From: Kiritimatiellales bacterium
GTDB lineage: Bacteria; Verrucomicrobiota; Kiritimatiellia; Kiritimatiellales; Pontiellaceae
Assembly: GCA_030630445.1 (NCBI GenBank)
Contig: DAOVNC010000057.1
Span: 1-12,608, forward strand
Reading direction: 5' to 3'
DNA: 12,608 bases
Below, in pieces: positions 1-8,504 of this stretch (positions are counted from its first letter, which is position 1; every line of letters starts with the position of its first letter). The translations under genes and the position numbers were made by a program. The notes under the pieces are model-generated. The model made no database searches and had not been told where the DNA came from. It saw only the letters and a list, made by a program, of their open reading frames with translations.

Positions 1-883
1 CATTGCCGTGCATATCGTACAGGCCCCAGGCATTGGGGTCTTTGAGTCCTACGGGATTCGTTCTTTCCGAGCTGTTTTTAGTATACCAGCCCATGGAGTC
101 CAGCTTTCCTGAAAATTCCCCGGTGGATCCTGCGCGGCAGGCATATTCCCACTCCGCTTCCGTCGGCAAGGTGTATTCATAACCCTCAGGCAGGCGCCCC
201 TCTCTTCTCTCGGTCGTTGTCAACCACTTGCAAAACCCATTGGAATCCTTCCAACTCACCCAGCACACTGGAAATTCCGAACCAGTTGGCATCGGAACCT
301 CATTCTGCACGGGCTTATGAATGACGAAGCTATCGGCGGGCTTTTCTGAATCCGCCGGCTTTTTGTATTTTAGATATTGCCGATATTGCTGAAAGGTTAC
401 TTCGGTCTTGGCCATCCAGAAGGGCCGGGAGAACACAACCTTATGCACGGGCTGTTCGTCATCCTCCCCCTCGTTGGATCCCATCATGAACTGGCCGGTG
501 GGGATCGGTTCGAATTCCATGGTCACACTATCTTCCAGATCCACGACCCATGTTTTGGTGGTACCCGGTCCGATGCCCTTTTCCATCATGACGCTTTTTT
601 CCTTCAAACCATCCCAGTCTGCAGAAAAAGAGTTTTTGTAGGGGGTGTACCCTTCTTTCGAAATCGACAGCGTATAGCGCTGCCCCTTCTTTAGCTTCAC
701 CGCACCGGTTCCAATGGTGGCGGTTTTATCGCCATCGGGCATGTGGACGGTCAGGGTGATGTCGGCCGCTAGAACACTGCACACGACTTTCAGGGATGGG
801 CTTTTGGAATTGTTCTGGGCGGATACCTGGTTCGCGCTGCCTATCAATAATACGGTTAAAAACAGACCCATCCATGTTCTCAT
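1..883 (-). CDS. Secreted FGE-like (SUMF1 domain) protein with PEGA-like module, partial
   Basis: The gene reads leftward from ATG at 881-883 and leaves the window after about 294 codons, so the C-terminus is missing. I chose this start because GGAAGAG lies just upstream (about 889-895) and a signal peptide follows directly (MRTWMGLFLTVLLIGSANQ, cleavage likely after VSA at residue 22). Residues ~35-100 look like a PEGA-type beta module (ITLTVHMPDG, YTLSISKEGYTPYK). From ~125 a formylglycine-generating-enzyme-type sulfatase-modifying domain follows: FMMGSNEGEDDEQPVHKV, MAKTEVTFQQY, YTLPTEAEWEYACRAGS and WGLYDMHGN, which normally continues as VWEWC. True FGEs convert a sulfatase cysteine to formylglycine, but many secreted paralogues in PVC bacteria are of unknown function. 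The two catalytic cysteines of real FGEs would lie beyond the left edge, so activity cannot be judged. Family assignment is firm; function is open. It is divergent from rph. Confidence 0.88.
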   Translation of the reverse strand, partial: MRTWMGLFLTVLLIGSANQVSAQNNSKSPSLKVVCSVLAADITLTVHMPDGDKTATIGTGAVKLKKGQRYTLSISKEGYTPYKNSFSADWDGLKEKSVMMEKGIGPGTTKTWVVDLEDSVTMEFEPIPTGQFMMGSNEGEDDEQPVHKVVFSRPFWMAKTEVTFQQYRQYLKYKKPADSEKPADSFVIHKPVQNEVPMPTGSEFPVCWVSWKDSNGFCKWLTTTERREGRLPEGYEYTLPTEAEWEYACRAGSTGEFSGKLDSMGWYTKNSSERTNPVGLKDPNAWGLYDMHGN

Positions 884-1082
884 AATGCTCTTCCCTTTTT
901 GTTTAGTTGATCGCAAAGACTCTCAAATTCCAGATCGATTCCAAGAGAAAACATCAAAAGACATACACAACTATAATTTTGACCCAAGCGCGAGGCTTCA
1001 TGGAAAGGTTGAATTACGCATTGCCTGTTCCGTATTCGTTTCCATTTGTAATCGGCCTGGTTCTCCTTCACGATGCGCCACT

Positions 1083-1865
1083 ATGAAAAAAGAAATCAAT
1101 TTGAGCGGCGGAATCGATCTCGATGCTGTGGTCGATAACAAGGAGAAGCGGATCGACGGGCGGAAGGCCGACGAGCTGCGCCCAGTGAAGTTTACCAAGG
1201 ATTTTATCACTACGGCCAAAGGGTCTGTATTGATTGAAATGGGCAACACGCGGGTGATCTGCAATGCGAGCGTGGAGGAAAACGTCCCGGGATGGATGCG
1301 TTTCCAGAAGGTGCCCGGCGGGTGGGTGACGGCGGAGTACAGCATGCTGCCCGGTGCCACGCAGGACCGAACCCAGCGCGAAGCCTCGAGAGGGAAGATT
1401 GGCGGGCGCACCATGGAAATCCAACGGTTGATTGGCCGTTCGCTGCGCGCGGTGGTCGATCTCAAAAAGCTGGGCCGCCGCCAGATCTACCTTGATTGCG
1501 ATGTCATCCAGGCCGATGGCGGAACGCGAACGGCGTCGATCACCGGTGCATACGTTGCCCTGAAGCTGGCGGTTAACCGCCTGATGAAGGAGGGGTTGCT
1601 CAAGGAAGATCCGATCATCGAAGGCCTCGCGGCCATCAGTGTAGGCATCCACAAGGAAGTCCCCATTCTCGACCTCTGCTATTTCGAAGACTCCGCTGCC
1701 GAGGTGGACGCCAACTTTGTGATGACCGAATCCGGGAAAATCATCGAAGTGCAGGGTACTGCCGAAGGCGCACCGTTCAGCAAGGATGAACTGATGCAAA
1801 TGATGACCCTTGCCGAAAAAGGCATCGGCGAACTCGCCGAAATGCAGCGGGCCGCCTTTAGCTAG
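1083..1865 (+). CDS. rph: Ribonuclease PH
   Basis: Phosphorolytic 3'-to-5' exoribonuclease that trims tRNA 3' ends using phosphate and releases nucleoside diphosphates; cytoplasmic, hexameric in known members. The 260-residue product contains RIDGRKADELRPVKF, GSVLIEMGNTRVICNASVEE, the EYSMLPGAT and GRTMEIQRLIGRSLRAV blocks, and DCDVIQADGGTRTASITGA, whose Arg149 matches the conserved phosphate-binding arginine. It ends in the usual EVQGTAEGAPFSKDEL block. The ATG at 1083 gives about 20 residues more than typical RNase PH before the conserved RxDGR motif, and no clear Shine-Dalgarno precedes it. A GTG at 1128 or a TTG at 1101 are possible but less attractive starts. The open frame continues upstream to an ATG at 714, but that part overlaps the opposite-strand FGE-like gene and has no family similarity. 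No lineage-typical partner such as an inosine triphosphatase follows. Confidence 0.95.
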   Translation: MKKEINLSGGIDLDAVVDNKEKRIDGRKADELRPVKFTKDFITTAKGSVLIEMGNTRVICNASVEENVPGWMRFQKVPGGWVTAEYSMLPGATQDRTQREASRGKIGGRTMEIQRLIGRSLRAVVDLKKLGRRQIYLDCDVIQADGGTRTASITGAYVALKLAVNRLMKEGLLKEDPIIEGLAAISVGIHKEVPILDLCYFEDSAAEVDANFVMTESGKIIEVQGTAEGAPFSKDELMQMMTLAEKGIGELAEMQRAAFS

Positions 1866-1918
1866 AGCATATCAAGAAAAACCGTAGCCGCATCCTGCAC
1901 TGCAATCCTTACATTTTT

Positions 1919-2007
1919 AGGCAGAATAATTGGGTGGCAGAATGATTTTTGAAGGGACAGTTTTCGGCGGAGTGGAAAAATTATTTTGCCACTAGATCAT
2001 TCTGCCT
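1919..2007. repeat. Imperfect palindrome with four GGCARAAT motifs (REP- or MITE-like)
   Basis: The left arm begins AGGCAGAATAATTGGGTGGC and the right arm, read on the minus strand, begins AGGCAGAATGATCTAGTGGC. By hand, 26 of 32 positions match between the arms, leaving a central spacer of about 25 bases. Each arm carries two motif copies 16 bases apart: 1920-1927 and 1936-1943 on plus; 2006-1999 and 1990-1983 on minus, the last as GGCAAAAT. An 11-base perfect inverted pair lies inside it (1936-1946 with 1996-2006). It sits 53 bases past the rph stop. I see no obvious target-site duplication. It could be a dispersed REP/MITE element, a structured RNA, or paired protein-binding sites; one copy alone cannot decide. 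Confidence 0.7.
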
Positions 2008-2085
2008 TCTCTTCTCGAGGCGCCTAATGGCTACAGGATTATTTAAAACGCAATAAGGGCGGGAACCCCGGCTTGATGCCAATCC

Positions 2086-2120
2086 GCACGGATCGACTTC
2101 GGTTGTTCCGTGCTTTTTTT
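2086..2120 (+). terminator. Intrinsic terminator with UUCG tetraloop
   Basis: GCACGGA (2086-2092) pairs perfectly with TCCGTGC (2107-2113). Past one T-T mismatch, CGAC pairs with GTTG (one G-T pair) around a TTCG loop, and seven T residues follow directly (2114-2120). This is a textbook rho-independent terminator reading rightward. It most likely ends rph transcription 220 bases past its stop codon. It also lies 78 bases before the DUF2202 start, so an attenuator or the end of a small RNA cannot be excluded. Confidence 0.85.
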
Positions 2121-2197
2121 ATTTTTTCCAATGTGACGAATATCCCCTCATCGGGGTACGCATATTGTATAGGGGAATAGCCACAAAGGAGAACACC

Positions 2198-2809
2198 ATG
2201 AGAAAGAGAACACGTATTACACTGCTCGTATGCGCAGTTATGACTGGCTGGATGCTGCAGCCTGCGATGGCAAAAAAAGGCAAGGGCGGTGGAAAGCCTG
2301 CACCCGTACCCGTACTGAGCAATGCCGAAGCCAGCGACCTGCTGTTCATGCGGGAAGAGGAAAAGCTGGCCCGCGATGTCTACATCGCCATGTATGCCGA
2401 ATGGAGTACTCCCGTATTCGACAACATCTCGCAATCCGAGCAAACGCACATGGACAAGATTCTGGGTCTTCTCGATAAGTATGGCCTGGCCGATCCTGCA
2501 CTCGGCTTCGGCGAATTTGCCGATGCGGAACTACAGGAGCTATTCGATGCCCTGATCGATCTCGGCCTTCAGTCCGAACTTGACGCGTTGATGGTTGGAG
2601 CGCTGATCGAAGAGGTCGATATGGAAGACATCGTTCTGGCCATGGAGCGCACCGACGAGGCCGACATCCTAACCGTCTATGGAAACCTGTTGGCCGGTTC
2701 GGAAAACCACCTGAATGCCTTCGTGAAGAAGATCGAAGCCATCACCGGCGAAACCTACGTCGCGCAGTGGATCTCGCAGGAAGAGGTCGACGCCATTCTG
2801 GGCCGCTAG
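2198..2809 (+). CDS. Secreted DUF2202 (ferritin-like) domain protein
   Basis: The 203-residue product starts at ATG 2198, fixed by AAAGGAG at 2185-2191 with a six-base spacer; a longer in-frame start at 2165 would spoil the signal peptide. Residues 1-25 form a Sec signal (basic start, LLVCAVMTGWML core, cleavage after AMA), followed by a lysine/glycine/proline-rich linker to ~39. The rest matches the DUF2202 family, predicted to be a ferritin-like helical bundle: EEEKLARDVY at 53-62, SEQTHMD at 80-86, the acidic IEEVDMED at 137-144 and SENHLNAF at 168-175. These Glu/His positions suit a metal site, but binding is inferred. No biochemical role is established to my knowledge. It appears monocistronic, bounded by terminators on both sides, and is probably exported to the periplasm. 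Confidence 0.88.
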   Translation: MRKRTRITLLVCAVMTGWMLQPAMAKKGKGGGKPAPVPVLSNAEASDLLFMREEEKLARDVYIAMYAEWSTPVFDNISQSEQTHMDKILGLLDKYGLADPALGFGEFADAELQELFDALIDLGLQSELDALMVGALIEEVDMEDIVLAMERTDEADILTVYGNLLAGSENHLNAFVKKIEAITGETYVAQWISQEEVDAILGR

Positions 2810-2829
2810 TTTTTACCCGCGAAAAATGT

Positions 2830-2866
2830 TCCAACCATTGGGTTTTCCCAATGGTTGGATCTTTTT
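2830..2866 (+). terminator. Strong intrinsic terminator after the DUF2202 gene
   Basis: TCCAACCATTGGG (2830-2842) and CCCAATGGTTGGA (2847-2859) form a perfect 13-base-pair stem around a TTTT loop, followed by TCTTTTT. It begins 20 bases after the DUF2202 stop codon. An A-run just upstream (2822-2826) means it could also act on leftward transcripts. Confidence 0.92.
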
Positions 2867-2955
2867 GGCAAAACCATTACGCGTGTACCCTCCAGTTGGG
2901 ATAGCCCTGCCTACGGAACTATGACCAGCTGGATGCATGGGTCTGGAACTTTGCA

Positions 2956-3210
2956 ATGAAACCACTCCACAGACACCGACCAACCTTCCCGGAACTTATG
3001 GGTGCCGTTGCCTACCTGCTGGGAGGTGTATTCTGCTTCGGCATGATCTACTACCACATTCAGAGCGGGGAAATCGGCGAAGAGAAGCTGAAAGCGCTCA
3101 TCCTCATATCGCTCGCCACCACCGGCATCTTCCTCATCGCAATGTCTACCCGCTATCCATTTACTCCCCAGAGGTTGGGATCCCGCCGGAAAATCCGTAC
3201 GCGAAAGTGA
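2956..3210 (+). CDS. Small two-helix membrane protein, hypothetical
   Basis: An 84-residue frame with a basic N-terminus (MKPLHRHR) and two hydrophobic stretches: ~14-33 (MGAVAYLLGGVFCFGMIYYH) and ~46-63 (KALILISLATTGIFLIAM). A short charged loop (SGEIGEEKLK) separates them, and the tail is strongly basic. This pattern favours a real inner-membrane peptide with both ends in the cytoplasm. No known family is recognised. The ribosome-binding site is weak (a purine stretch GGTCTGGA about 9 bases before the ATG). An overlapping frame at 2937-3236 lacks such a pattern and is treated as a shadow. The gene lies after a terminator and converges on icd. Confidence 0.45.
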   Translation: MKPLHRHRPTFPELMGAVAYLLGGVFCFGMIYYHIQSGEIGEEKLKALILISLATTGIFLIAMSTRYPFTPQRLGSRRKIRTRK

Positions 3211-3356
3211 TCGTGGAATTCTTCCAACCTTATTGAGTCGGTAATTTTAATTTCGATGGTTAAACACAAGATCTGCCTGCCTAGGAAAATGCCTATACCA
3301 ATCCAATCTCCTCGGCGGAGTCGGCCTTGTTCTACAGGATAGAGCTGGAATAGAGG

Positions 3357-4619
<1,263 letters not shown>

Positions 4620-4929
4620 CTAAAACTCCTCGAATTGGGCTTCCATACAACGGAAATGTAATAAATATGATAATTTTATAAATGTAAACCCTGTGACCCA
4701 GTAAAATACAATGAGGGCTGGATTTTGGGAATAATGAAATGTTTGGTACTGGACAAGCGAATGGAGGCTGAAGTAGCTTTTCCGGAATTGGGCAGGTGGG
4801 TCCAGAGAGACTTAGGGGGTCTTTTCAGTTCTGTCTACAATCAGCCATTGCGCGGCCGTGGAATGGGGTTGTCCGCAAGAGAGGGTTGAATTGTTTTTTT
4901 TGCATACTTTTAGAAAAGGGAAATTTACC
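4620..4929. promoter_or_regulatory. Divergent spacer between icd and the GH101 operon
   Basis: These 310 bases carry no supportable gene and must hold the promoters of both icd (leftward) and the glycan operon (rightward). The icd ribosome-binding site AGGAG is at 4626-4630 (minus strand). The part at 4655-4690 is very AT-rich (ATAAATATGATAATTTTATA), a natural place for the icd promoter, although I cannot fix a -35/-10 pair with confidence. Nearest GH101, an eight-T run (4893-4900 region) precedes AAAAGGG (4914-4920), its likely ribosome-binding site. TTGGTACTGGACAA (4743-4756) has short TTG/CAA ends and could be an operator half-site pair, but its centre is not palindromic. Confidence 0.5.
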
Positions 4930-7900
4930 ATGAAGAGCAATCAATGGATGGCCTTGGTGTGTTCGTTTGTAGTTGTTTTGCTGGTGGGCGCGCGCGTGGC
5001 ACCTGCCAACACGCCGCTCGAAGATCTTTACGAAACACTTGTAGAGGATGCGGCCTCGGCGACAGACCGAATGGTTATCCAGTCCGACGTGCTGACGGTG
5101 GAACTGGCCGCGGAATTCCCGCGCGTTATTACCTATCAATGGAAAGCCAGCAAAGCGGTGTTCCATGGCCAGGAGGAAGTCCTGACGGAGGTTGCCATTA
5201 ACGGAACGAACTATGTTCCGACCGTCGAGTGCTTGGCGGAGGGCAACACCGCAACCTACACGCTCAACCTGCCTGAACTAAAGGTGGCGATGACCCTGCG
5301 CTTCCAGGTTGAAGGCAACGTCGTGGCATTCGATGTGACGGAGATCCAGGAGTCGGGCGACGTCAAGGTGTTGGATTTCTCGATTCCGAACCATGCGCTT
5401 ATTTCGGTTCGCGACACGCAGGCCGGCGCGGCGCTGGCATCGAACCTCGTTCCAAAGGGCGACCAGGAAATGGGTCCGCTGGCCGACAAGGGCATTGATG
5501 AAAAACCGCTGAAGTGCACCTACGTCATCCTGAGCACGGATCAACTGGCCGCGACGATCTATAACAATGTGTTGCTCGATACGGAGCGCCTCTACATCCA
5601 GACGATCCAGGCGGAGGGCTTCAAGAAGAGCAACGTGTGGAACCCCGTCTGGACGTACCGCCCGGTATGGGACGGCCAGCCGGTTGAGATTTTCCAGCTT
5701 CCCATGTGCAAAGTGGTCATCAATCCGGATGTCAACGGCGACGGCAAGGTGGACTGGCAGGATGGTGCGTTGGGCTACCGGCAGGTGATGGACAAACCCT
5801 ACGGCTACGAGTTTGTGCCCGATACGGTGAATTCCCAGATTGCAATGAACTTTGCCAGCTGGGCGCAGCATCCGTTCCTGCGCGTACTCGACAACGCGAA
5901 GAAGACCTATCTCTACACGGATGGATTGACCCAGGATATCCAGTTCAAGGGATACCAGTCGGAAGGCCACGACAGCGCCCATCCCGACTATGGCGGAAAC
6001 GTCAACAAACGCGCTGGCGGAGCCGACGAGCTGAACTATGTTATGCGCCGGATGGCCGACTTCAACGTGCGCCCGGGCGTGCACATCAACGCGACGGAGT
6101 ACCACAAGGAAGCGCACAGCTTCGACTACGAGCTGGCCAACACCAACAAGGTCGGATGGGCTTGGCTGGACAACTCGTACTATACCGAAAAGCGCTACGA
6201 CATTGTTTCCGGGAAGCTCTACAAGCGTATCGACGAAATGGCGGCCGAGCTGCCGGATCTGAAATGGGTGTATGTGGATGTCTACTTTGGAACGGGCTGG
6301 GATGCCTACAAGATCGTAGACCGCCTCAACTACCATGGCTGGCCAACCTACACGGAATTCGAGGGCTATATGGAACGCGGCGCCACATGGTTCCACCGCC
6401 CTTCGAAGCCTGCGGGACTTGGGGTGAAGGGCCGCATTCCGCGGTTTATCCAGAACCACCTGAAAGATAGCTGGCTGCACGCGCCGATGCTCCGCGGCGC
6501 TTTCGACGTTGGGTTCATGGGATGGCATTCGGAGCGCGATGTGCATGTCTGGCTGCGCAACACCTATGTGGTCAACCTGCCCAGCAAATACATGCAGCAC
6601 TTCCCCGTTCTTCGCTGGGAGAACGGTGCCATCGATCTCGAAGGCGGCGTGACGATCCGCGAAGAGGGCGACACCGTGAAGCTTTCCCGCAACGGCAAGC
6701 TGCTGGCCACGGCCGAATACAAGGGCCAGAAGCGCAAGCCGCAAAACAACAAGCTCTTTATCCCGTGGAGTCCCAAAGAACCGACCAAGGTCTACCATTG
6801 GAACGACGCTGGCGGCAAAAGCACTTGGGAACTGCCGGAAAGCTGGGAGGGTGCCGCCACGCTTCGCCTCTATCGCCTCTCGGGCCAAGGCCGCACATTT
6901 GTGCGCGAGATTCCCGTAGTGGAAGGGAAGATTTCCCTCAATGTTCTCCCCCGCACCCCCTATGTGGTCTACAACGGCATGCCGCCTGCGCAGCCGGAGA
7001 TCGCGTGGGGCGAAGGCTCGGTTGTGAAAGATCCCGGATTCGATAGCCACGGCTTCACGACCTGGTCGCGGACAAGCAGCACGAACCACCTCAACCATAT
7101 CTACATCAAGAACGACGACAAAGGGCAGACCCATCTGCGGGTCGGCGGCAACGGCGGCGCGGATGCCACCGTTTCGCAAGTGCTCTACGGCCTCGAAAGC
7201 GGGCAAACCTATTCCGCTTCGGTCTGGGTGGAACTGACCGGCGAAAGAACGGCGGCAATCGGTGTTCGCAAAGCCAAGCTGGTCGGCGATATGGAAAATC
7301 AACTCCCGAAGGCCAAATGGAAACTGGTTTCCGTCGACAGCGACGAACCGGCGGAGAAGGTGCATGGTGGACTGGGCAAGCATGCCTTCGACAACGATCC
7401 GAGCACGTTCTGGCACACCAAGTGGTCCGGCGAAAAGACGCCCTATCCGCACGAAATCTGCATCGATCTGGGCGAGACGGTGGTGCTCGACAGGCTTTAT
7501 TACCTGCCCCGTTCGGACAACGACAATGGCACCATCCATGATTTTGAATTCTATGCGGGAATGGACACGAACGACTGGGGAACCGCAGTGGCCAAGGGCG
7601 CATTCCGCAAAGGCCCGGGCAAGCAGGCGTTCGGAGTGGACTTGTCGAGTCCCGTCAAGGCGCGCTATGTCCGCCTGGTGGCGCTCTCCCAGGTTTCGGG
7701 GGAACCGTTTGCAAGCATTGCGGAACTCGGTTTGACGGGGACGATAGGGGACAAGGTGGCGGAAAAGATCCCCTTGGACGTTCGGTCCGAGGTCGGCAAG
7801 ACCAACGTGAAGAACTACAGCGACAACTGCGTCAAATACCTGACAAACTACCAACGCATCAAGGTGCTGTTCGACGTGCCGGAGGATGCGACCGAACTGG

Positions 7901-8460
7901 AACTCTATCTGGAGGCCTCCGCCGGTACCTCGGACTCGATTGCGGACTTCGACGACGTACGCGTGGTCAAGGCCAGACGCACCGACTTCGGCGATCACTA
8001 TTTCTTTGAGGACTTCGAGAACATCGACGAAGGCTGGGGGCCGTTTGTCTATGGTTTCCGCGGCAACATGCGCGTACACCTTGCGGAGACCCACAAACCC
8101 TACACGTCCGACACGCTCGACGGCCAGTATTCGCTGAAGTCGAAGGAAACGTCGGCGGCGCTGAACTTCCGCACGCTTCCGGCGCTGCTGCCGCTGGCAC
8201 CGGAAACCACCTACCGCTTGTCCTTCGACTACCTGTGCGATGTCGACGGGCAGTACAGCGTGATTGTTGCGAGCGACGAAGGCGGCAAGGACGCAGGGGT
8301 TTTGCGCACGGCCCTGACCGGCGAGAAGCGCGCACACCAGAAATTCGGGGCCACCTTCAAGACCGGCCCGTATGGAGACTACTACATTGGGTTTGTGAAA
8401 AATGCGAAGGGCGACGGCATTCTTTCGATCGACAATCTGACTATTGACATAGTGAAATAA
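4930..8460 (+). CDS. Secreted GH101 endo-alpha-N-acetylgalactosaminidase
   Basis: Predicted to release Gal-beta-1,3-GalNAc from Ser/Thr of mucin-type (core 1) O-glycoproteins by the retaining GH101 mechanism. The product is 1176 residues from ATG 4930 (AAAAGGG upstream); an earlier in-frame ATG at 4858 would bury the signal peptide. Residues 1-26 are a Sec signal cleaved after APA, with no lipobox. An N-terminal beta-sandwich region (~40-250) leads to a calcium-type loop DVNGDGKVDWQD (267-278) and the TIM barrel. Barrel motifs include GYQSEGHDSAHPDY (341-354), HINATEYH (385-392), YVDVY with likely nucleophile Asp450, and YTEF with likely acid/base Glu476. The C-terminal half has a jelly-roll start (~698-780), an F5/8-type discoidin domain (~796-938; AFDNDPSTFWHTKW), a return segment (~950-1015) and a last jelly-roll (~1022-1176). 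It is shorter than the surface-anchored Gram-positive enzymes and lacks a cell-wall anchor. First gene of the operon. Confidence 0.93.
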   Translation: MKSNQWMALVCSFVVVLLVGARVAPANTPLEDLYETLVEDAASATDRMVIQSDVLTVELAAEFPRVITYQWKASKAVFHGQEEVLTEVAINGTNYVPTVECLAEGNTATYTLNLPELKVAMTLRFQVEGNVVAFDVTEIQESGDVKVLDFSIPNHALISVRDTQAGAALASNLVPKGDQEMGPLADKGIDEKPLKCTYVILSTDQLAATIYNNVLLDTERLYIQTIQAEGFKKSNVWNPVWTYRPVWDGQPVEIFQLPMCKVVINPDVNGDGKVDWQDGALGYRQVMDKPYGYEFVPDTVNSQIAMNFASWAQHPFLRVLDNAKKTYLYTDGLTQDIQFKGYQSEGHDSAHPDYGGNVNKRAGGADELNYVMRRMADFNVRPGVHINATEYHKEAHSFDYELANTNKVGWAWLDNSYYTEKRYDIVSGKLYKRIDEMAAELPDLKWVYVDVYFGTGWDAYKIVDRLNYHGWPTYTEFEGYMERGATWFHRPSKPAGLGVKGRIPRFIQNHLKDSWLHAPMLRGAFDVGFMGWHSERDVHVWLRNTYVVNLPSKYMQHFPVLRWENGAIDLEGGVTIREEGDTVKLSRNGKLLATAEYKGQKRKPQNNKLFIPWSPKEPTKVYHWNDAGGKSTWELPESWEGAATLRLYRLSGQGRTFVREIPVVEGKISLNVLPRTPYVVYNGMPPAQPEIAWGEGSVVKDPGFDSHGFTTWSRTSSTNHLNHIYIKNDDKGQTHLRVGGNGGADATVSQVLYGLESGQTYSASVWVELTGERTAAIGVRKAKLVGDMENQLPKAKWKLVSVDSDEPAEKVHGGLGKHAFDNDPSTFWHTKWSGEKTPYPHEICIDLGETVVLDRLYYLPRSDNDNGTIHDFEFYAGMDTNDWGTAVAKGAFRKGPGKQAFGVDLSSPVKARYVRLVALSQVSGEPFASIAELGLTGTIGDKVAEKIPLDVRSEVGKTNVKNYSDNCVKYLTNYQRIKVLFDVPEDATELELYLEASAGTSDSIADFDDVRVVKARRTDFGDHYFFEDFENIDEGWGPFVYGFRGNMRVHLAETHKPYTSDTLDGQYSLKSKETSAALNFRTLPALLPLAPETTYRLSFDYLCDVDGQYSVIVASDEGGKDAGVLRTALTGEKRAHQKFGATFKTGPYGDYYIGFVKNAKGDGILSIDNLTIDIVK

Positions 8461-8490
8461 TTAAAACGAAATTGGATAACGACTAAAACC

Positions 8491-8496
8491 GAGGAG
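8491..8496 (+). promoter_or_regulatory. Ribosome-binding site of the symporter gene
   Basis: GAGGAG lies eight bases before the ATG at 8505, which decides between three nearby starts: GTG 8499 is too close and ATG 8511 is too far. It is the only strong signal in the 44-base gap after GH101, and no terminator is seen there, so the two genes are probably co-transcribed. Confidence 0.75.
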
Positions 8497-8504
8497 ATGT
8501 GCAT

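Larger units (their letters stand above)
1866..2197. other. Non-coding gap between rph and the DUF2202 gene
   Basis: No credible gene is visible in these 332 bases. They contain an 89-base palindromic repeat (1919-2007), an intrinsic terminator on the plus strand (2086-2120), a short CCCC/GGGG hairpin at about 2144-2156, and the Shine-Dalgarno sequence AAAGGAG (2185-2191) of the next gene. Minus-strand open frames here are antisense shadows of the DUF2202 gene. The segment 2008-2085 shows nothing I can name. Confidence 0.7.

Noticed and set aside
1009..1038. TTGAAT and TATTCG, 18 bases apart, as the rph promoter
   Set aside because: The spacing is plausible, but both boxes are poor and similar pairs occur by chance in AT-richer gaps.
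714..1082. Upstream extension of the rph frame to ATG 714
   Set aside because: The extra residues overlap the divergent FGE-like gene and match nothing in RNase PH. The start at 1083 already gives a full-length enzyme.
3211..3356. Terminator for icd between the convergent genes
   Set aside because: Only a short CTCC/GGAG stem near 3310 is visible, with no T-run on the minus strand.
4749..4805. CTGGAC and GTCCAG inverted pair upstream of GH101
   Set aside because: It is only six bases long with about 45 bases between the arms, not beyond chance in a 310-base spacer.
5728..5763. DVNGDGKVDWQD loop as a dockerin repeat
   Set aside because: There is only one copy, and it lies inside the GH101 core rather than in a paired C-terminal repeat. 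A structural calcium site of the enzyme is more likely.
5278..8337. A 1019-codon open frame on the minus strand, antisense to GH101
   Set aside because: Its translation is rich in Arg, His and Val with no recognisable motif. It is the expected by-product of third-position G/C bias in the well-supported GH101 gene.
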